Below are positions 1 to 10,940 of a stretch of DNA of 64,000 nucleotides, in pieces. The DNA comes from Rusavskia elegans. Its lineage: Eukaryota; Ascomycota; Lecanoromycetes; Teloschistales; Teloschistaceae. The stretch lies in contig SAUG01000127.1 of assembly GCA_011316305.1 (NCBI GenBank), positions 1 to 64,000 on the forward strand. The letters run 5' to 3'. The translations under genes were made by a program, and so were the position numbers. How positions within the stretch are numbered: the first letter of the stretch is position 1; every line of letters starts with the position of its first letter. The notes under the pieces were generated by a model. The model did no database searches. It was given only the letters and a program-made list of their open reading frames with translations, and was not told where the DNA came from.

Positions 1-119
1 CTTCGGATATACCCGAGACCGGCTAATAAGCCGCTTATAAGCCGCTCTTAGCCGTACCGGCTAAGAATCGGCTAAGACGGCTAAGACGGCTGAAACCGGC
101 TTTAAGCCGATTTTAGAAA
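1..119. repeat. GGCTAA-type imperfect tandem repeat
   Basis: This stretch is built from variants of GGCTAAGAC, CCGGCTAA and AAGCCG, repeated about ten times in both polarities. It is more GC-rich than the debris that follows. It abuts an LTR fragment but does not match the two full LTRs of that family at 13.4 and 23.9 kb, so it is either flanking DNA or an expanded variant. No coding frame is supported. Confidence 0.5.
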
Positions 120-421
120 ATACTAATAATAGCTATAAAGATACGGTTACAATATTACGAGGTATCTTAATTATAGAAGTAATTAAAAAGAAAATAACTA
201 GGGTATTTAATAATTATATTAATAACTAACGAAAAAAGCTATCTAATAGAAATAAGAAGCGATATATATAGTAAAAGTAGCCGATAATACCGATAGATAG
301 TCGTTTACTAAAAGTTTCTATTATAAAAGTCGGTTATAGCGGCTATAGGCGGCTATAGATAATTAGTCTCGTTTAACTGACTAATTTTCTAGAATATTTC
401 TATAAAGTCGTAGACGTAACA
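120..421. repeat. Truncated LTR of the gag-only retroelement family
   Basis: Bases from about 120 to 421 align by eye with the 3' three quarters of the LTRs at 13,367-13,774 and 23,938-24,345. Shared landmarks are the run around ACTAACGAAAAAAGCTATC, the GCGGCTATAGGCGGCTATAG block and the terminal GTCGTAGACGTAACA. The first part of the LTR is missing. No partner LTR lies in the window, so this is a solo or truncated LTR, or the end of an element that starts outside. It is RIP-mutated, though less than the other copies. Confidence 0.7.
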
Positions 422-1800
422 GATATATAATATAATTATCTTTAAATTAATTTAATAGAGGAAACTATATAGTGTTATAATTAGATTTTCTTTAATAATA
501 TTTTCTATATTTATTTCATATATTTAAAAATAAAACGAAAGCGGTTTATATTATTTTTATTATTCGTAAATATACGATTATAATAATAATATAATGGAAA
601 AGTTATTATATAAAAATTTGGATATAATATAACGTAAAAGCTATAAAAAGTTATTTAAAATAAATAATATTGAATATACTAAAACTTTTACTAATTAAAA
701 TATAATTTTCTACTATCGCTGTCGTATCGAAACCGTATCGTTCCGAGCTCGTTTATTTACTATTTATAATCTTCGAAAATTCGCGTTAGATTCAGATTTA
801 TTTAGATATATTAGAACTTTTATCAATTATTATTTAAAAAGACTATATATATATAGATACGGGAATATTGTATCTATTTATAGATATTAAATATTACTTC
901 GAATTTATATATTGAAAGAAAATAATTTTTAATGATTTAACAGTATTATAATATAATAGTTGGTATTTCTAGCCGAAATTCCAATTATATTTTACGAATT
1001 ATAGAAAATCTAAATTCGATTTAGAATATATATCTATTAATCTAAATTGAAGTTATATCAATATAGTAGTAGATTATAATAATAGCCAAAAATTAAATTA
1101 GATTTTTTATATTTTTAGATTTATATCGATAGCTTTATAGTAAATGTTTTATTGATAATTATTATAAAATAATGAGATAAATTTAATATAGTATCGGGAT
1201 ATTATTAAAGATAAAGTAACTATAAATATTAAACGCGTTATATAGATTTTAAAAATATAATCAAAACGTTTAAAGACGAAACTTGCCGTCTAGTCGCTAT
1301 AATATCGCTAGTATATCGAATTTCAATCTTTTTTCGCTTTTTTCTTTCCTTTATAGTTAGATTATATTCTAATTTCTCTGGGGAATAAATTGGTACTATA
1401 ATGAATCATTCGTCTAATCTATAATTATATATTGTTCTAAAAATACCATCGCTTTTATAAATGGTAACAAAATATAAAAGAAAAATATACGTTTAATATT
1501 AGGCGAAAAGCTATCGAAACCAATCTTTTATTTATTAAAAGAAAGCCGAAGACGGTACGGGCGATAACCGTATTTGTAGAAATTTAATTGTTCAATCTCT
1601 TCGGTCTTTTTAGGACGTAGATTCTGAAAACGTTTATCGAAGCTATTAAAAACGTAAGAGAATACGGAAGACGCTGAAGGTATATCTAAATATAAATTAT
1701 TCGTATTTATCTCGTTTACGGCTGCTGGGAGAAGCTTTATGGCGTTTTCGGGGACGAAGCCGCTTGGTGAAGAAGCGTTCGTAGATCTTTAGATATGTGA
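422..1800. repeat. AT-rich RIP-mutated debris
   Basis: The DNA is very AT-rich, full of TA dinucleotides and nearly without CA or TG, with stops in every frame. No retroelement motif could be recognised. From about 1,540 the composition climbs towards normal through a transition zone ending near 1,800. It looks like the decayed body of one or more transposons. Confidence 0.6.
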
Positions 1801-2692
1801 CGCCGAGCTGTGCGGAGGTTCATTGGGGTGCCATGTATCTACCGACGATCCCGTATGCGCAGTTCGCCGGAAAAATCTCGTGCATAACGCGGATCATAGC
1901 GAGAACACCAAAAGACTGGTCATCGGAGGGACAGAGGTGGTGACGAGGCAGCCATTGCTCGAAGAAGACAATTGGCTGGCGGGATGCGCCTACCCGGAGG
2001 TGGTCATGCCTGCTAACGCCAATCCCTAAAAGATAAGGTGTCCTGGCTAGCCGTACTCATTGTGCCAATCAGATCTGAAGTCCGGCACCCACAAGTGAAG
2101 TGCCAACTCACTTCAATCGGGTCTACCATACAAAATCGATCGTGGGCCACCCTCAACGATGCTAAGCAATACAGCGTATCCTGTCCATCTCTCTCCAGTG
2201 TGTTGCCTCTTAATCTAGTCCTCTTCGCTTTTGCAAATCCAAGTATCCGCTCATCTTGAACACGTCCATTTAGAACCAACTGGGAGTCCGTTCTACACCG
2301 CTGCAGCCCAGACCATTTGACTTACTCTTGAGAAGGGTCGGACTTGACCAAGTCATCGAGAACTTTCGTTATAGCCCTGCGGTATTACCCTGAACCTTTA
2401 TCGGGTGCGGAACCGCACTTTCGAAATTGCGGCTTGTTTTCACCCTCGCGCCATTGACTCTTGTTTGCATTGGGCGTGATTCTGACACCCAAAGTATGAA
2501 GACTCCCGTGTCAATCGTTAATTGTTCTGAGGCTGAGAAGCACATGCAGCTATTGTCACATCGATTGCGCTTTCAAAACAGGCAATTCACCGCGTACCAG
2601 TTTGGCGACTAGAACGTTCACGACTTCTTCATCCATCCATGATTAGCCGATACCAGAGTTAATATGAAAAGCGTGTCTCGATAATAACTCAA
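1801..2692. other. Intergenic, upstream of the deaminase gene
   Basis: Composition is normal. Short open frames exist on both strands, all under 90 codons with no recognisable domain. The segment probably holds the promoter and 5' leader of the gene at 2,693. No clear TATA box or other motif was seen. Confidence 0.5.
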
Positions 2693-4849
2693 ATGGCGGA
2701 AGAGATGGCTCTGCAGCACAGTGCCTCTAGTACTCCCCAAACTATATGGACACTGGTACCTGAGAGCCAGTTTGCGGAAAGAGTGCAGGAAGTACTAAAG
2801 AAATCAAGACAAGTACCTGAAGAAGCCCAGATTTACAATCAAGCTAGAGGCCAGGCATATCCCGAAAATTACCAACTGCCACACGCTATTGAATACCACC
2901 TGGCACAAGATCTAGCATTCATTGCTGCTCATGAGGAAAGTGTGCACACCGTTTCTGCGGCAACGATTGAAGAGACAGCCACCCAAGATGGTCTTATATT
3001 TAACATTGCAACTAATTCAGGTGTTGGATCTTCCGTTAGGGAAACATTGCCTCAAATTGGAAAACTCCTGGAGCAATGTGCACGCAAAGGTAATATTACT
3101 GCGGATCAGCTGTGCGTTTACTAACATATTATCTCGGTTTTAGAATCACCAGCGCCAGAATGCATGGAAAGTATCTTCGTTTCGGTAGTACGACTGTGTG
3201 AAAGTAAGATTATCAGTAGGCTCAAGTGCAAAGACTGGATCACTCCAGCATACTATCACGGGAAAAGACAGGACCCCATGCATAAGGATCTGAAGGATGC
3301 CGTTGATCGCTATCAGAGAAGAAGTGGTGAGCACTCGGATGAGATGAAAGAAACACTTTCAAGCCTGCAAGAGTTCATCAACTTCATAACCAAAGCCAAT
3401 TGGGAGATACCGATCCTGGCTTTTGAGACTCGATTAGAAGCCCTTCGGTTGACGGGCAAAGTCTGCGATACGAAGTCATCACTTGAATCAACTTTCCAGC
3501 GAGCTGGCGCAATTTTGGATAGAGCAAGCTTGAAAACGATCAAGGCCTTTGACAAACTTGCCAACTATAGGCATATCGGCGAACGATTATCACGCATGGC
3601 AGCAAGCAGTAAATTTCGTCACCTTTTCAAGTCAGTCCAATTCAGATTTCTGAACTGCTACGAGTCGCACCGGGTAAAGAGCCGAGACAGGTTTGTGCAT
3701 GCTGAAGTCCAACTTGCCACTTTCCACCGGCTGCAGAAGAGCCATCCATCACCTCGGACAATAGGGACAAGTAAGGCAGCCTGTTACCTTTGCGATCTTT
3801 TCATATCACTTCATCCTCAATACAGAATCTCCGCAACTCATGGAGTAATTTTCGATGCCTGGACCATTCCTGACGTCATATCATACTCAGCACAGGACAG
3901 GAAAGAGCTCAGAGACATAGTGTGGAGCATGCAGAACACGTTAGATGCAAGAGCCGAGAAACATAATCGCAGATTCTTGCAATTTCCAATCCAGAGCGGT
4001 ATATATCAAGTTCCAAGCCTTCCAAGTCTCGCGGGAACGGTCATCAGCCCAGTTGCTCCGATTAATAGTAAGAGTCACTCCATCGTCCAAACGTATTCAA
4101 GCACTCAAGAAGCTGTTGTGGTTCCCTTGGTGCGGTCCGTTGAGGAAGCTGCAACGCCTCCTTTGGTAGATCACCACCTGGAGTCAACGCCAGAAACAAT
4201 CATTCAAACTCCCAATCAGAAGCCAGTGATTGCGGACGAACAGCATGGAGAGGAGCCTAGGCCCCAAGAGAAAGAAAGCCTTTGCCAGGAGCCCAAAATT
4301 GACGAGAATCCTGAATACGAAAGAGGAGCAGAACCTAACGAAGCCTTCGAGCCCTGCACAGAAGCGAATTTCGAGGTAGACAAAGTAGATAGTGAGGTTA
4401 CCGGGCCCGAAGGAATTTTCACCGAAAAAAAAAATACGGTGGCACCTGAAATGACTTATGAAAAGGATTCCAACACTGATTTGGAGCCAATAAAAGACAA
4501 ATCCCCGGCAATTGACGAAAGACATCGAAGCAAGAAGGAATCCGATAGAGGAACTGTTAATGACAGAGTATCTAAGCCTAGAGATCGACCTAGACTTGAT
4601 GAGTCGCATGTGCTCTCAAGGGAACGATTGCAGATGCTCTGCGCTGTCGACTCTTTCTCCGAGCGGCTCAACTTATCGAATGACTCAAGCATAGAGACCA
4701 CTAAACTCTCACCCTACGATAATGCAAACAACAACACAGATGACGACCGTGAAAGTACTGCACATGTCTCCAGCGATTATTCAAACAAACGCACTTCAGC
4801 AGTGATACAGGCGGATGTAAATCGAAAACCATCGGGCGAAATAAAATAA
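2693..4849 (+). CDS. OTT_1508-like deaminase-domain protein
   Basis: Two exons join across a 54-nt intron (3,090-3,143: GTAATA donor, TTTACTAAC branch, TTTTAG acceptor). The join keeps frame and gives 700 aa. Residues 1-140 are a helical N-terminus without recognised domain. The zinc-deaminase signature sits at about 316-350: HAE at 318-320 would supply a zinc-binding His and the catalytic Glu, and CYLC at 346-349 the two zinc-binding Cys, preceded by TSKAA. This arrangement is that of the OTT_1508-like deaminase family, common and expanded in ascomycetes. From about residue 420 the protein is Glu/Lys/Ser-rich and probably disordered. The substrate is unknown: relatives in the superfamily act on nucleobases in nucleic acid or on free nucleosides, but fungal members are uncharacterised. 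The gene sits between transposon debris and a pseudogene. Confidence 0.82.
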
Positions 4850-5954
4850 AAAGCCCCGGAATTTTCGGAAGAGAAGCGTTCTTGTAAGAAGCGCCGGAGG
4901 CGGCGTCATACGGTTAAGAATCACCATGAGAATAGTCGGAATGATCACGACACACTCAGATCGAGACGGTCTGGGTCGAGCCGCAAGAGGTTATCCCAGA
5001 GGAGTAGAAAACTGCGAGGTCTCGGTCGTGGAAGCAAGAAGCCAACACAACGGAAGCAGCACTTTAAAGGGACAAGAAGCAGGCACGGCATTCTGCAAGG
5101 ACTTTTGGAAGTGTTCCATACAACCATGAGATTGTTTTGCGGGTAAATTATAGAAGCAAATTGCCGCATTGGTGCACTGTAGTGCTGGTAATTCAGCTTC
5201 ACTCTGCTTACAAGGGATCTTTGAAATGCTAGAAGCACTGCGTTAAGAATGCCGGAACAGATCAACGAAAATACAGTCGATCGACGCTGGCACTAAGCTT
5301 GCCGCTTCTCGATGGCGCCATGAATTCGCCGTTACACGTGAAAGTCACGCCCCAACGTCAAAGGGGAACAATAAGCATTACCATGAGACGCGGCAGGCTG
5401 ACAAGCTAACCCCTATCCCGGTTCTGCCTCTATTATCCAGTCATGAACTCAAAGCGCTCAGCATCGGCTGGAAACGGTAAAGGTGCCACTTTAGCTGTAT
5501 TCCAATGAGGATGCTCCGCCAAGCCATGTTTCGCATAGGCTACGTTCATGTTAGCAAACTCATCCCCCTGATCTGAGCGAGAAAGGAGCCAGATTCCTTC
5601 CTATCATCGCAAGCTGGTTGATCTATGATGTTGGAGTAAATGGGCGTTCTCTCACAATCTGTACGTAATTGCTGGGAAGTTGGATCCCAGCGCAGTAAAC
5701 GATAGGCTTTGCTGTCCGGCCGTCCTGTAGCTCCGCCGAGAGTCCGAGAATTCCCAAACGAAAATACCGCTCTACTGCCCATTCCATTCACCACTTCGTG
5801 GTAACCTCCTCCGAGGTACGAACGTGTACCTCAACCAAAATCCTCCGGAAAGTGTGACGGAGACGAGAACGTCTAGTTATAGCGTGTTCTCCTTGCCCCC
5901 CAGCCCCCCAAGGGTTTCCCTAATATAATGAAGAGGTGGTCGAGAGGTCCATCC
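4850..5954. other. Intergenic with a possible unrecognised gene relic
   Basis: No intact gene is seen. On the minus strand between about 5,800 and 5,440 two frames read as protein-like sequence in succession, ending near 5,443 with a stretch containing HGLAEHPHWNT and then a stop. Each frame is interrupted, so this may be the 3' end of a decayed gene, family not recognised. A C-rich run lies near 5,896-5,912. Confidence 0.25.
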
Positions 5955-6590
5955 CGAGCTCGACAGACGCCCACCATGGGCAAGTTCGTCCCCTACGGCA
6001 GTCGCTCTACAAGAGAATAGGTATCTTTCCTACACGGCCTACATGAACAAGACCCACTCAAGGAAAAGACAATATGTACAGCTTGCGCAACCGAAACCTG
6101 CACTATCTGCAGAAGGCGTAGTCATGATGGCGACTGCCCGTGGGACGCGGCAACACAGCAAGTCCTCGAGATTGCACAAGAGCAGGGATGGCAACACTGT
6201 TACAATTGCCGACGGCTTGTAGAGTTTGGACATAGGTTGCAACTAAATAACGTACGTTTCCTAATGCCTCGCCCATCACACTACAAACCTTGACTCCCTA
6301 GCAGATGCCTGTGCGGTGCGCAGTTGCACGATGACCGTCTGATGACTCGGGCAGAGCAACTTGTGGCGCGTGACCATCCACAAGCTCCCCCTGCTGTAGA
6401 TCATGCTATCCAGGTACAACAAGCAGCGGAGGATCTTCGCCATCGCCACAGTTGCGCACATGAGTGTTGGCAATCTATTCGGGGTCCCAATCAATGCGAG
6501 GATTGCTATTACAACCTCCCATAGTACATTTTCGAGTGCAGGCAATGCCACGTCAGGGTATGCAGTCGGTGCCGCAGGAACTGCCTGTAG
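5955..6590 (+). pseudogene. Decayed IBR/RING-type E3 ubiquitin ligase
   Basis: Translated in pieces, this follows the IBR (RBR-type) zinc-binding module of fungal E3 ligases. It begins with a GKFVP block and continues with CTACATETCTICRRRSHDGD, then CP, a GWQHCYNCRRLVEF block, an intron-like gap (about 6,252-6,304), CLCGAQL, and a C-terminal part with CEDCYYNLP and YIFECRQC. Two internal TAG stops interrupt it (6,018-6,020; 6,522-6,524), and a third TAG at 6,588-6,590 ends the readable frame. One base too many at the splice junction shifts frame, and several cysteines of the first pair are absent. Both internal TAGs could come from CAG by a C-to-T change in a CA context, the RIP direction. 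RBR proteins pass ubiquitin to substrates; this copy cannot be functional. The N-terminus was not found. Confidence 0.72.
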
Positions 6591-8345
6591 GTCCGTTGTA
6601 GAGTGTCCGACACAGTTGATCAAATACGTTCTCAACCATCATAGAGCTGAATATAACGCAGAGGCGATGTATCCTCTGAGAGACCCGCATCCTTTCGCGT
6701 CTAAAACTCTACTGGACCACTACATCTATTAAGGACTGCACGCTGTATCTTTGCGCCCCGCACGATGAGCTTCCGAGACAGTGAGTGTACAACAGTAAGG
6801 TAGCCGCGAAAAAGTCTCTGGCTCCAGAACGCAAAGGTACACTCGACGGTCTCATTTTCTTCTAGCTTTCAAGTCAAAGTCTCTGCTTCAGAGCCGATCG
6901 TCTTCCCTTCCGTGTCCAATCTCCAAAAAACAAAAACAAATAGCAACACACTCGACGTGATCCGTCATATGGACATGAATGAAATGACTCTGAAGGAAGC
7001 CGGTTCAGTGCATCCTTACGAGCCCACATTTACGAAAGACTGTCCGTATATCAGGTAGACACATCTCCATGATCCTTGTCATCTTTAAAAAGCTACTAAT
7101 GTCTACATAGTGACCTAATAGCCACAATCTGTGGCTGAAGATCGATCGGGACCCCATTCATTGCTCAATTTGCCACTAATCATTATTAGGAAAATTCAGA
7201 CCTACCCGCAACCTTCAACAATCACAGCTTATCTTGGTAGATTCTGTCTCCTGGCAGCATCAGCACGAAGACTGCGATCTTTCTACAGTATGATATTCAA
7301 TAATGTATCAAGCGTGCCATGGCGATAGGAAATCGAGGATTCTCTCAAGTCGAGACGCGACGGTCCAGCCGGAGAGAAGTGGGTGACAATAAAACATATC
7401 AAGAGCTACCAGATAATATACAATCACTAACAGACAGACACAATCACGAAGAGATGTTGAGGATAAAGAAGATACGATTCTTGGGCTGAATGCATTGATA
7501 GTGCCACCCAACATCAGTCGGGTCACATAATTTCCTAAATCGTCCCTCGAAGGGCGGCGCGAGAATATTCCGAGAGGGTGAATTCCGGTATGGAGAATCA
7601 CAGCTGCTAAGAAGCTCTTTGTTGGCTGCATTCGACTTACAAGGTTGGCGAGGTCAAATATTCCTCCGTTCGGTTGCCACCTGATCATTCTGATCAGCTC
7701 TCCCACTGTAACGTTCATCGACAACGTCATTCCGATTCCGGGGAGGACGGTAGTTCCTCGATGATCAGCCGCACGTTTTCTCCGTTCCTAGGGCTTCGAC
7801 TTTTGCCAAGGTCAACGGTAGGAAAATTGCATACCTCGTCTCCAAATTTTCTTAGATGATTATCTATCTGCCACAGAACCTTAGATTGCAATTGTTCCTG
7901 TGCCGCTTTCTGGAAAAGTTGGTCTGAGGTAGTTCGACCTCGATCTCGAATGCCAATTTGTCCCCAATGAAGGGAAACGATCCAAAATGCTCCAGTTTCT
8001 TGTGTCATATCCAATACGCTATCAACCACCGCTCGGGTATTCGAAGCTGCAATGGCGCGGTAAACCCCCACATCCTGCGGTCACACGACGCCGCTATGGA
8101 CGTGTTTTTATGGCTGCCACTCCTTCGACATGCCGCCACCGCTATTCCCACCCCTGTGCTTCTGGCTACCGTTGAAACCTATTTGCTCCTGGTGTTCATT
8201 GAGCCTCGTCTAAAAACTATCCTATCACACCACCAACAACCAGAGAGAAGGCATGAAAGGATAACATCAGACTCTCCCAAACATAAGCTACTTCATCAGT
8301 CACCTTATATCGCTGCTAGCTTACTGACCCAGAATCGTTCGTCTT
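6591..8345. other. Intergenic with broken open frames
   Basis: No intact gene is seen. A plus-strand frame at 7,131-7,328 has a faint F-box look (LLNLPL...IRKI, then ARRLRSFY) but is short and unsupported. On the minus strand, frames at 8,071-7,727 and 7,730-7,308 abut with a four-base overlap and together encode about 250 residues of protein-like sequence. That suggests one ancestral gene with a frameshift. The first part has a segment (LWQIDNHLRKFGDEVCNFP) loosely reminiscent of PIF1/Helitron helicases, too weak to name. Confidence 0.3.
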
Positions 8346-10587
8346 TTAGTCCGACCAAGGATCGTAACCAGTGTCGGGATGTGGCCAACCTAAATCTTCC
8401 GCAATGTCTTCCCAGCGCAAAACCTCGTGATCATAATACTCAGGATCATCGAGATTGTAGGAATTACTACCATAGTCCCTAACGTTATTGACGGTGCCCT
8501 TTCCTTTCTGTGTGTTCTGGCGTGATGCGGAGGCTTTCCTTGTTTCTCTCTGGGATTGCAATCTGGCCTTTCTCTCCAGCTCCTCCTCCCTCTTCAATAG
8601 CGCCCATCTTTGCAACTTCTCCGGATTGGTTATAAGGTGCAGGACAAGCTCTCTCGATGCAAGCGCATCCTCTAAACAATCGTGCATCCCTCCATTGCTG
8701 CATTGAACATTCACATCCAATATCTCTTTGCACATTTGCTTCAGTCCAAAGGTTTTTGCGCCCCGAAGATCAATAGCCTTTGCAGCTAAGATGGCAGAGT
8801 CCACTACCTGTGTGTGTAGCATGCCCAAGACTTCAAGATCATGGTGCAATGACTGTCCAATCAAAATGGTGCTTCCATCTATGTGCTGCCAAAGCTCAAA
8901 GCGTGCTTCAGCCCATCCTCGCAAGCTTTGGCCCCGCGCTGTCGCTTCCTTCATCATTTGATCAGTAACGCCTGTGATCTCGGTCTTCCATCTCTTGACT
9001 TTGGCCGTTGGAAGCACAAGGGTATCAAGAAGCGTTTCACCACTCAAGAAATCCACTGCGGAAACTTTGATCACTTCACACCAGAGACCATCGGCCCCTA
9101 TAACGTCAGCCATCTCGCAATCTAGGGCTACGGCTGAGCACTTAGGTCGTAGAGGGTCTTTTTCAGGTGTCCAGCTGCTTTGAAGATAGCGATTCTTCTT
9201 ACGTCTGTCCATTGTTGCGAATGCATGAGAAGGAACGATTTCACTCAGTTGGTTACCATGTACGCTTGTATTTTGTGCGCTCACTGGATGCTCCTTATTC
9301 GGGATCTGAGGTGGTTATAAGACGAATCTCCTCTCTTATTTGAAGAGATACACTTACTAGGCGTTTATTCTCATTGACGCTTGCGGTGCATGGGATCTGA
9401 TCGCTTCGAATGTCTCGCTGCCGCTCTAGTATGGGTTAAACTGCTGGTAAATAGATGTTGAATTTAGAGAGCGTACTTTTGCATCTCTTGCACCTTTGCC
9501 ATCCGAGCAAATCTATGGGTGTGTACTGACGGAGGCGATAGCCCTTTTTCTCAAGATCCGATACCGGATGACGTAAGTCTCTTAATTCCTTCAAAGCCAA
9601 CGGCTGTTCGAATAGTGATATGGTTGACCATTCTTTGCCCAAGTGCTTCAGTTGTCCATGTCCCATTGATCCCTCAACGTTAGCCAGGCTCGATTGTAAT
9701 TGTAGGGTTGGTGGATGTTGCGCCTTCAGATCCTTTGCAACGGAGGCTTGACTGATCAAGATCGAAGATCTCGCGAGCGGTACGCCGTCGTTATCACTGT
9801 TCTTAGCCAGGGTGGATTGTTGACTAGTATCTTCCATTGCACGTTCTTCCGGATTGATAGACGTGTCTTGACAAGATTTAGTCCTGCCACTGTAGTGCCT
9901 ATGTCCTTTGACAAGCGGGTTACATTGATTTCCTGCATTGAACTGAGAAGTATTTTGCTGTTTCTCCCCGTCGTGTGTACGAATAACGAGGCGGCTCTCA
10001 TGTATCTTCTTCACAGAGGAATTGCGCGAGCATAGGTTACGTTGGACCGTTTTGTCTGCCGAGAGCGTAGATGCGTGTCCGTCACCTGGACGCGACTTAT
10101 GCTCGGCTTCCATGCCGATTCCAGCCGGCATCCCCAGCGGGGCCCTCATTTGATTTCGAGTCCGATGGTCCTGGGAATCGCACTTGTGATCGTTCAGAGC
10201 ATCGTGATTCTCGAAATCACACCTTCCGCAAACATGGCAGAAAAAGACAGAATTTTCCAGCATGTTGAGCTTTGCTCTATTTGCGACGGTGTGATTCTTA
10301 GCTTTGGTGTGCGCAGCAAGTGCTCCTTGTGACGAAAAAGAGCGGCAACAAAGGTCACAGCGAAAGTTAGGACTACCAGAGCTTTCAACCTCGGTAGCAG
10401 TCGGAAGTGCGGTGTTGGATAGATCCGATTTTGTTTGTGAGTGATTTCGAAAGTTTCGCCCGCCCGAAGCTTTGCGCACAGCTGATTCACTGTGGCCTTT
10501 TGCAGTCTTGTGCATCTGCAGAGCACGAGGGTCCTTGAAGGAGCTGTTGCACACAGCGCAACATACAGGCATTTTTTCGAAGGTCAA
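8346..10587 (-). CDS. C2H2 zinc finger-DEDDh 3'-5' exonuclease
   Basis: Two adjacent minus-strand open frames are one gene when two introns are removed (9,426-9,476, 51 nt; 9,306-9,357, 52 nt, GTAAGT donor). Exons 10,587-9,477, 9,425-9,358 and 9,305-8,346 join in frame to 712 aa. The exonuclease frame has no ATG at its 5' edge, which supports fusion. The N-terminus has three C2H2-like fingers: C10/C13/H26/H32, C77/C80/H93/H99 and a looser one from C117/C120. A CKRC pair lies near residue 366. The exonuclease domain has Exo I ALDCEMA (D455, E457), Exo II around D549 in LHHDLEVL, and Exo III HDCLEDA (H601, D606), all DEDDh residues present. The family (REX/ISG20-like) trims structured RNA 3' ends or degrades RNA; this target is unknown. 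The fingers suggest nucleic-acid binding, likely nuclear or nucleolar. Confidence 0.85.
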
Positions 10588-10940
10588 ATGTAAATCAGTT
10601 ACCTGTTCTCCAAGGTGGCTGCCTCACTCACTCCTCAACCTCATGGAGTAGACGGGAGAAAAATTGGCTCGGAGGGGGAAGTCAGACTGCCTGTTTACCC
10701 CGCCGGCCAACTCAGCGTGTTTCGAGCTAGTTTAGTTAGGGGATAGTGAGCGGGGTCAGGACGGCCGTTCTACCTCGGCATATTGTCAGGAGGCGGAGAT
10801 ATTTAGCCTTTTCTTCGCCCTGCGGTGGCCTCTTCTTTCTGTCACTCTTCAGCTCTTGAAGCCGTGTTGAAGACCTGCGAACATGGCATTTATAGTCGAC
10901 ACGGAGACGACTCCGGGATACGCGATAGAGAACGGATCTC
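10588..10940. promoter_or_regulatory. Upstream region of the exonuclease gene, edge of the RIP block
   Basis: Normal-composition DNA lies upstream of the minus-strand exonuclease gene and presumably carries its promoter. No specific motif is recognised. An ATG at 10,883 opens a 42-codon plus-strand frame (to 11,011) that runs straight into the AT-rich block, so a gene on this side may have been cut by transposon insertion or erased by RIP. Confidence 0.4.

Noticed and set aside
4184..4609. 141-codon minus-strand open frame
   Set aside because: Opposite the low-complexity C-terminal region of the deaminase-domain gene; no domain.
6969..7138. Tiny two-exon gene (ATG at 6,969, intron with ACATAG acceptor) of about 37 codons
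   Set aside because: Plausible splice sites but too short and without homology signal to support.
7131..7328. F-box-like fragment
   Set aside because: Only a faint LPxxII pattern; no Trp-rich end and no continuation. Left as a remark in the intergenic entry.
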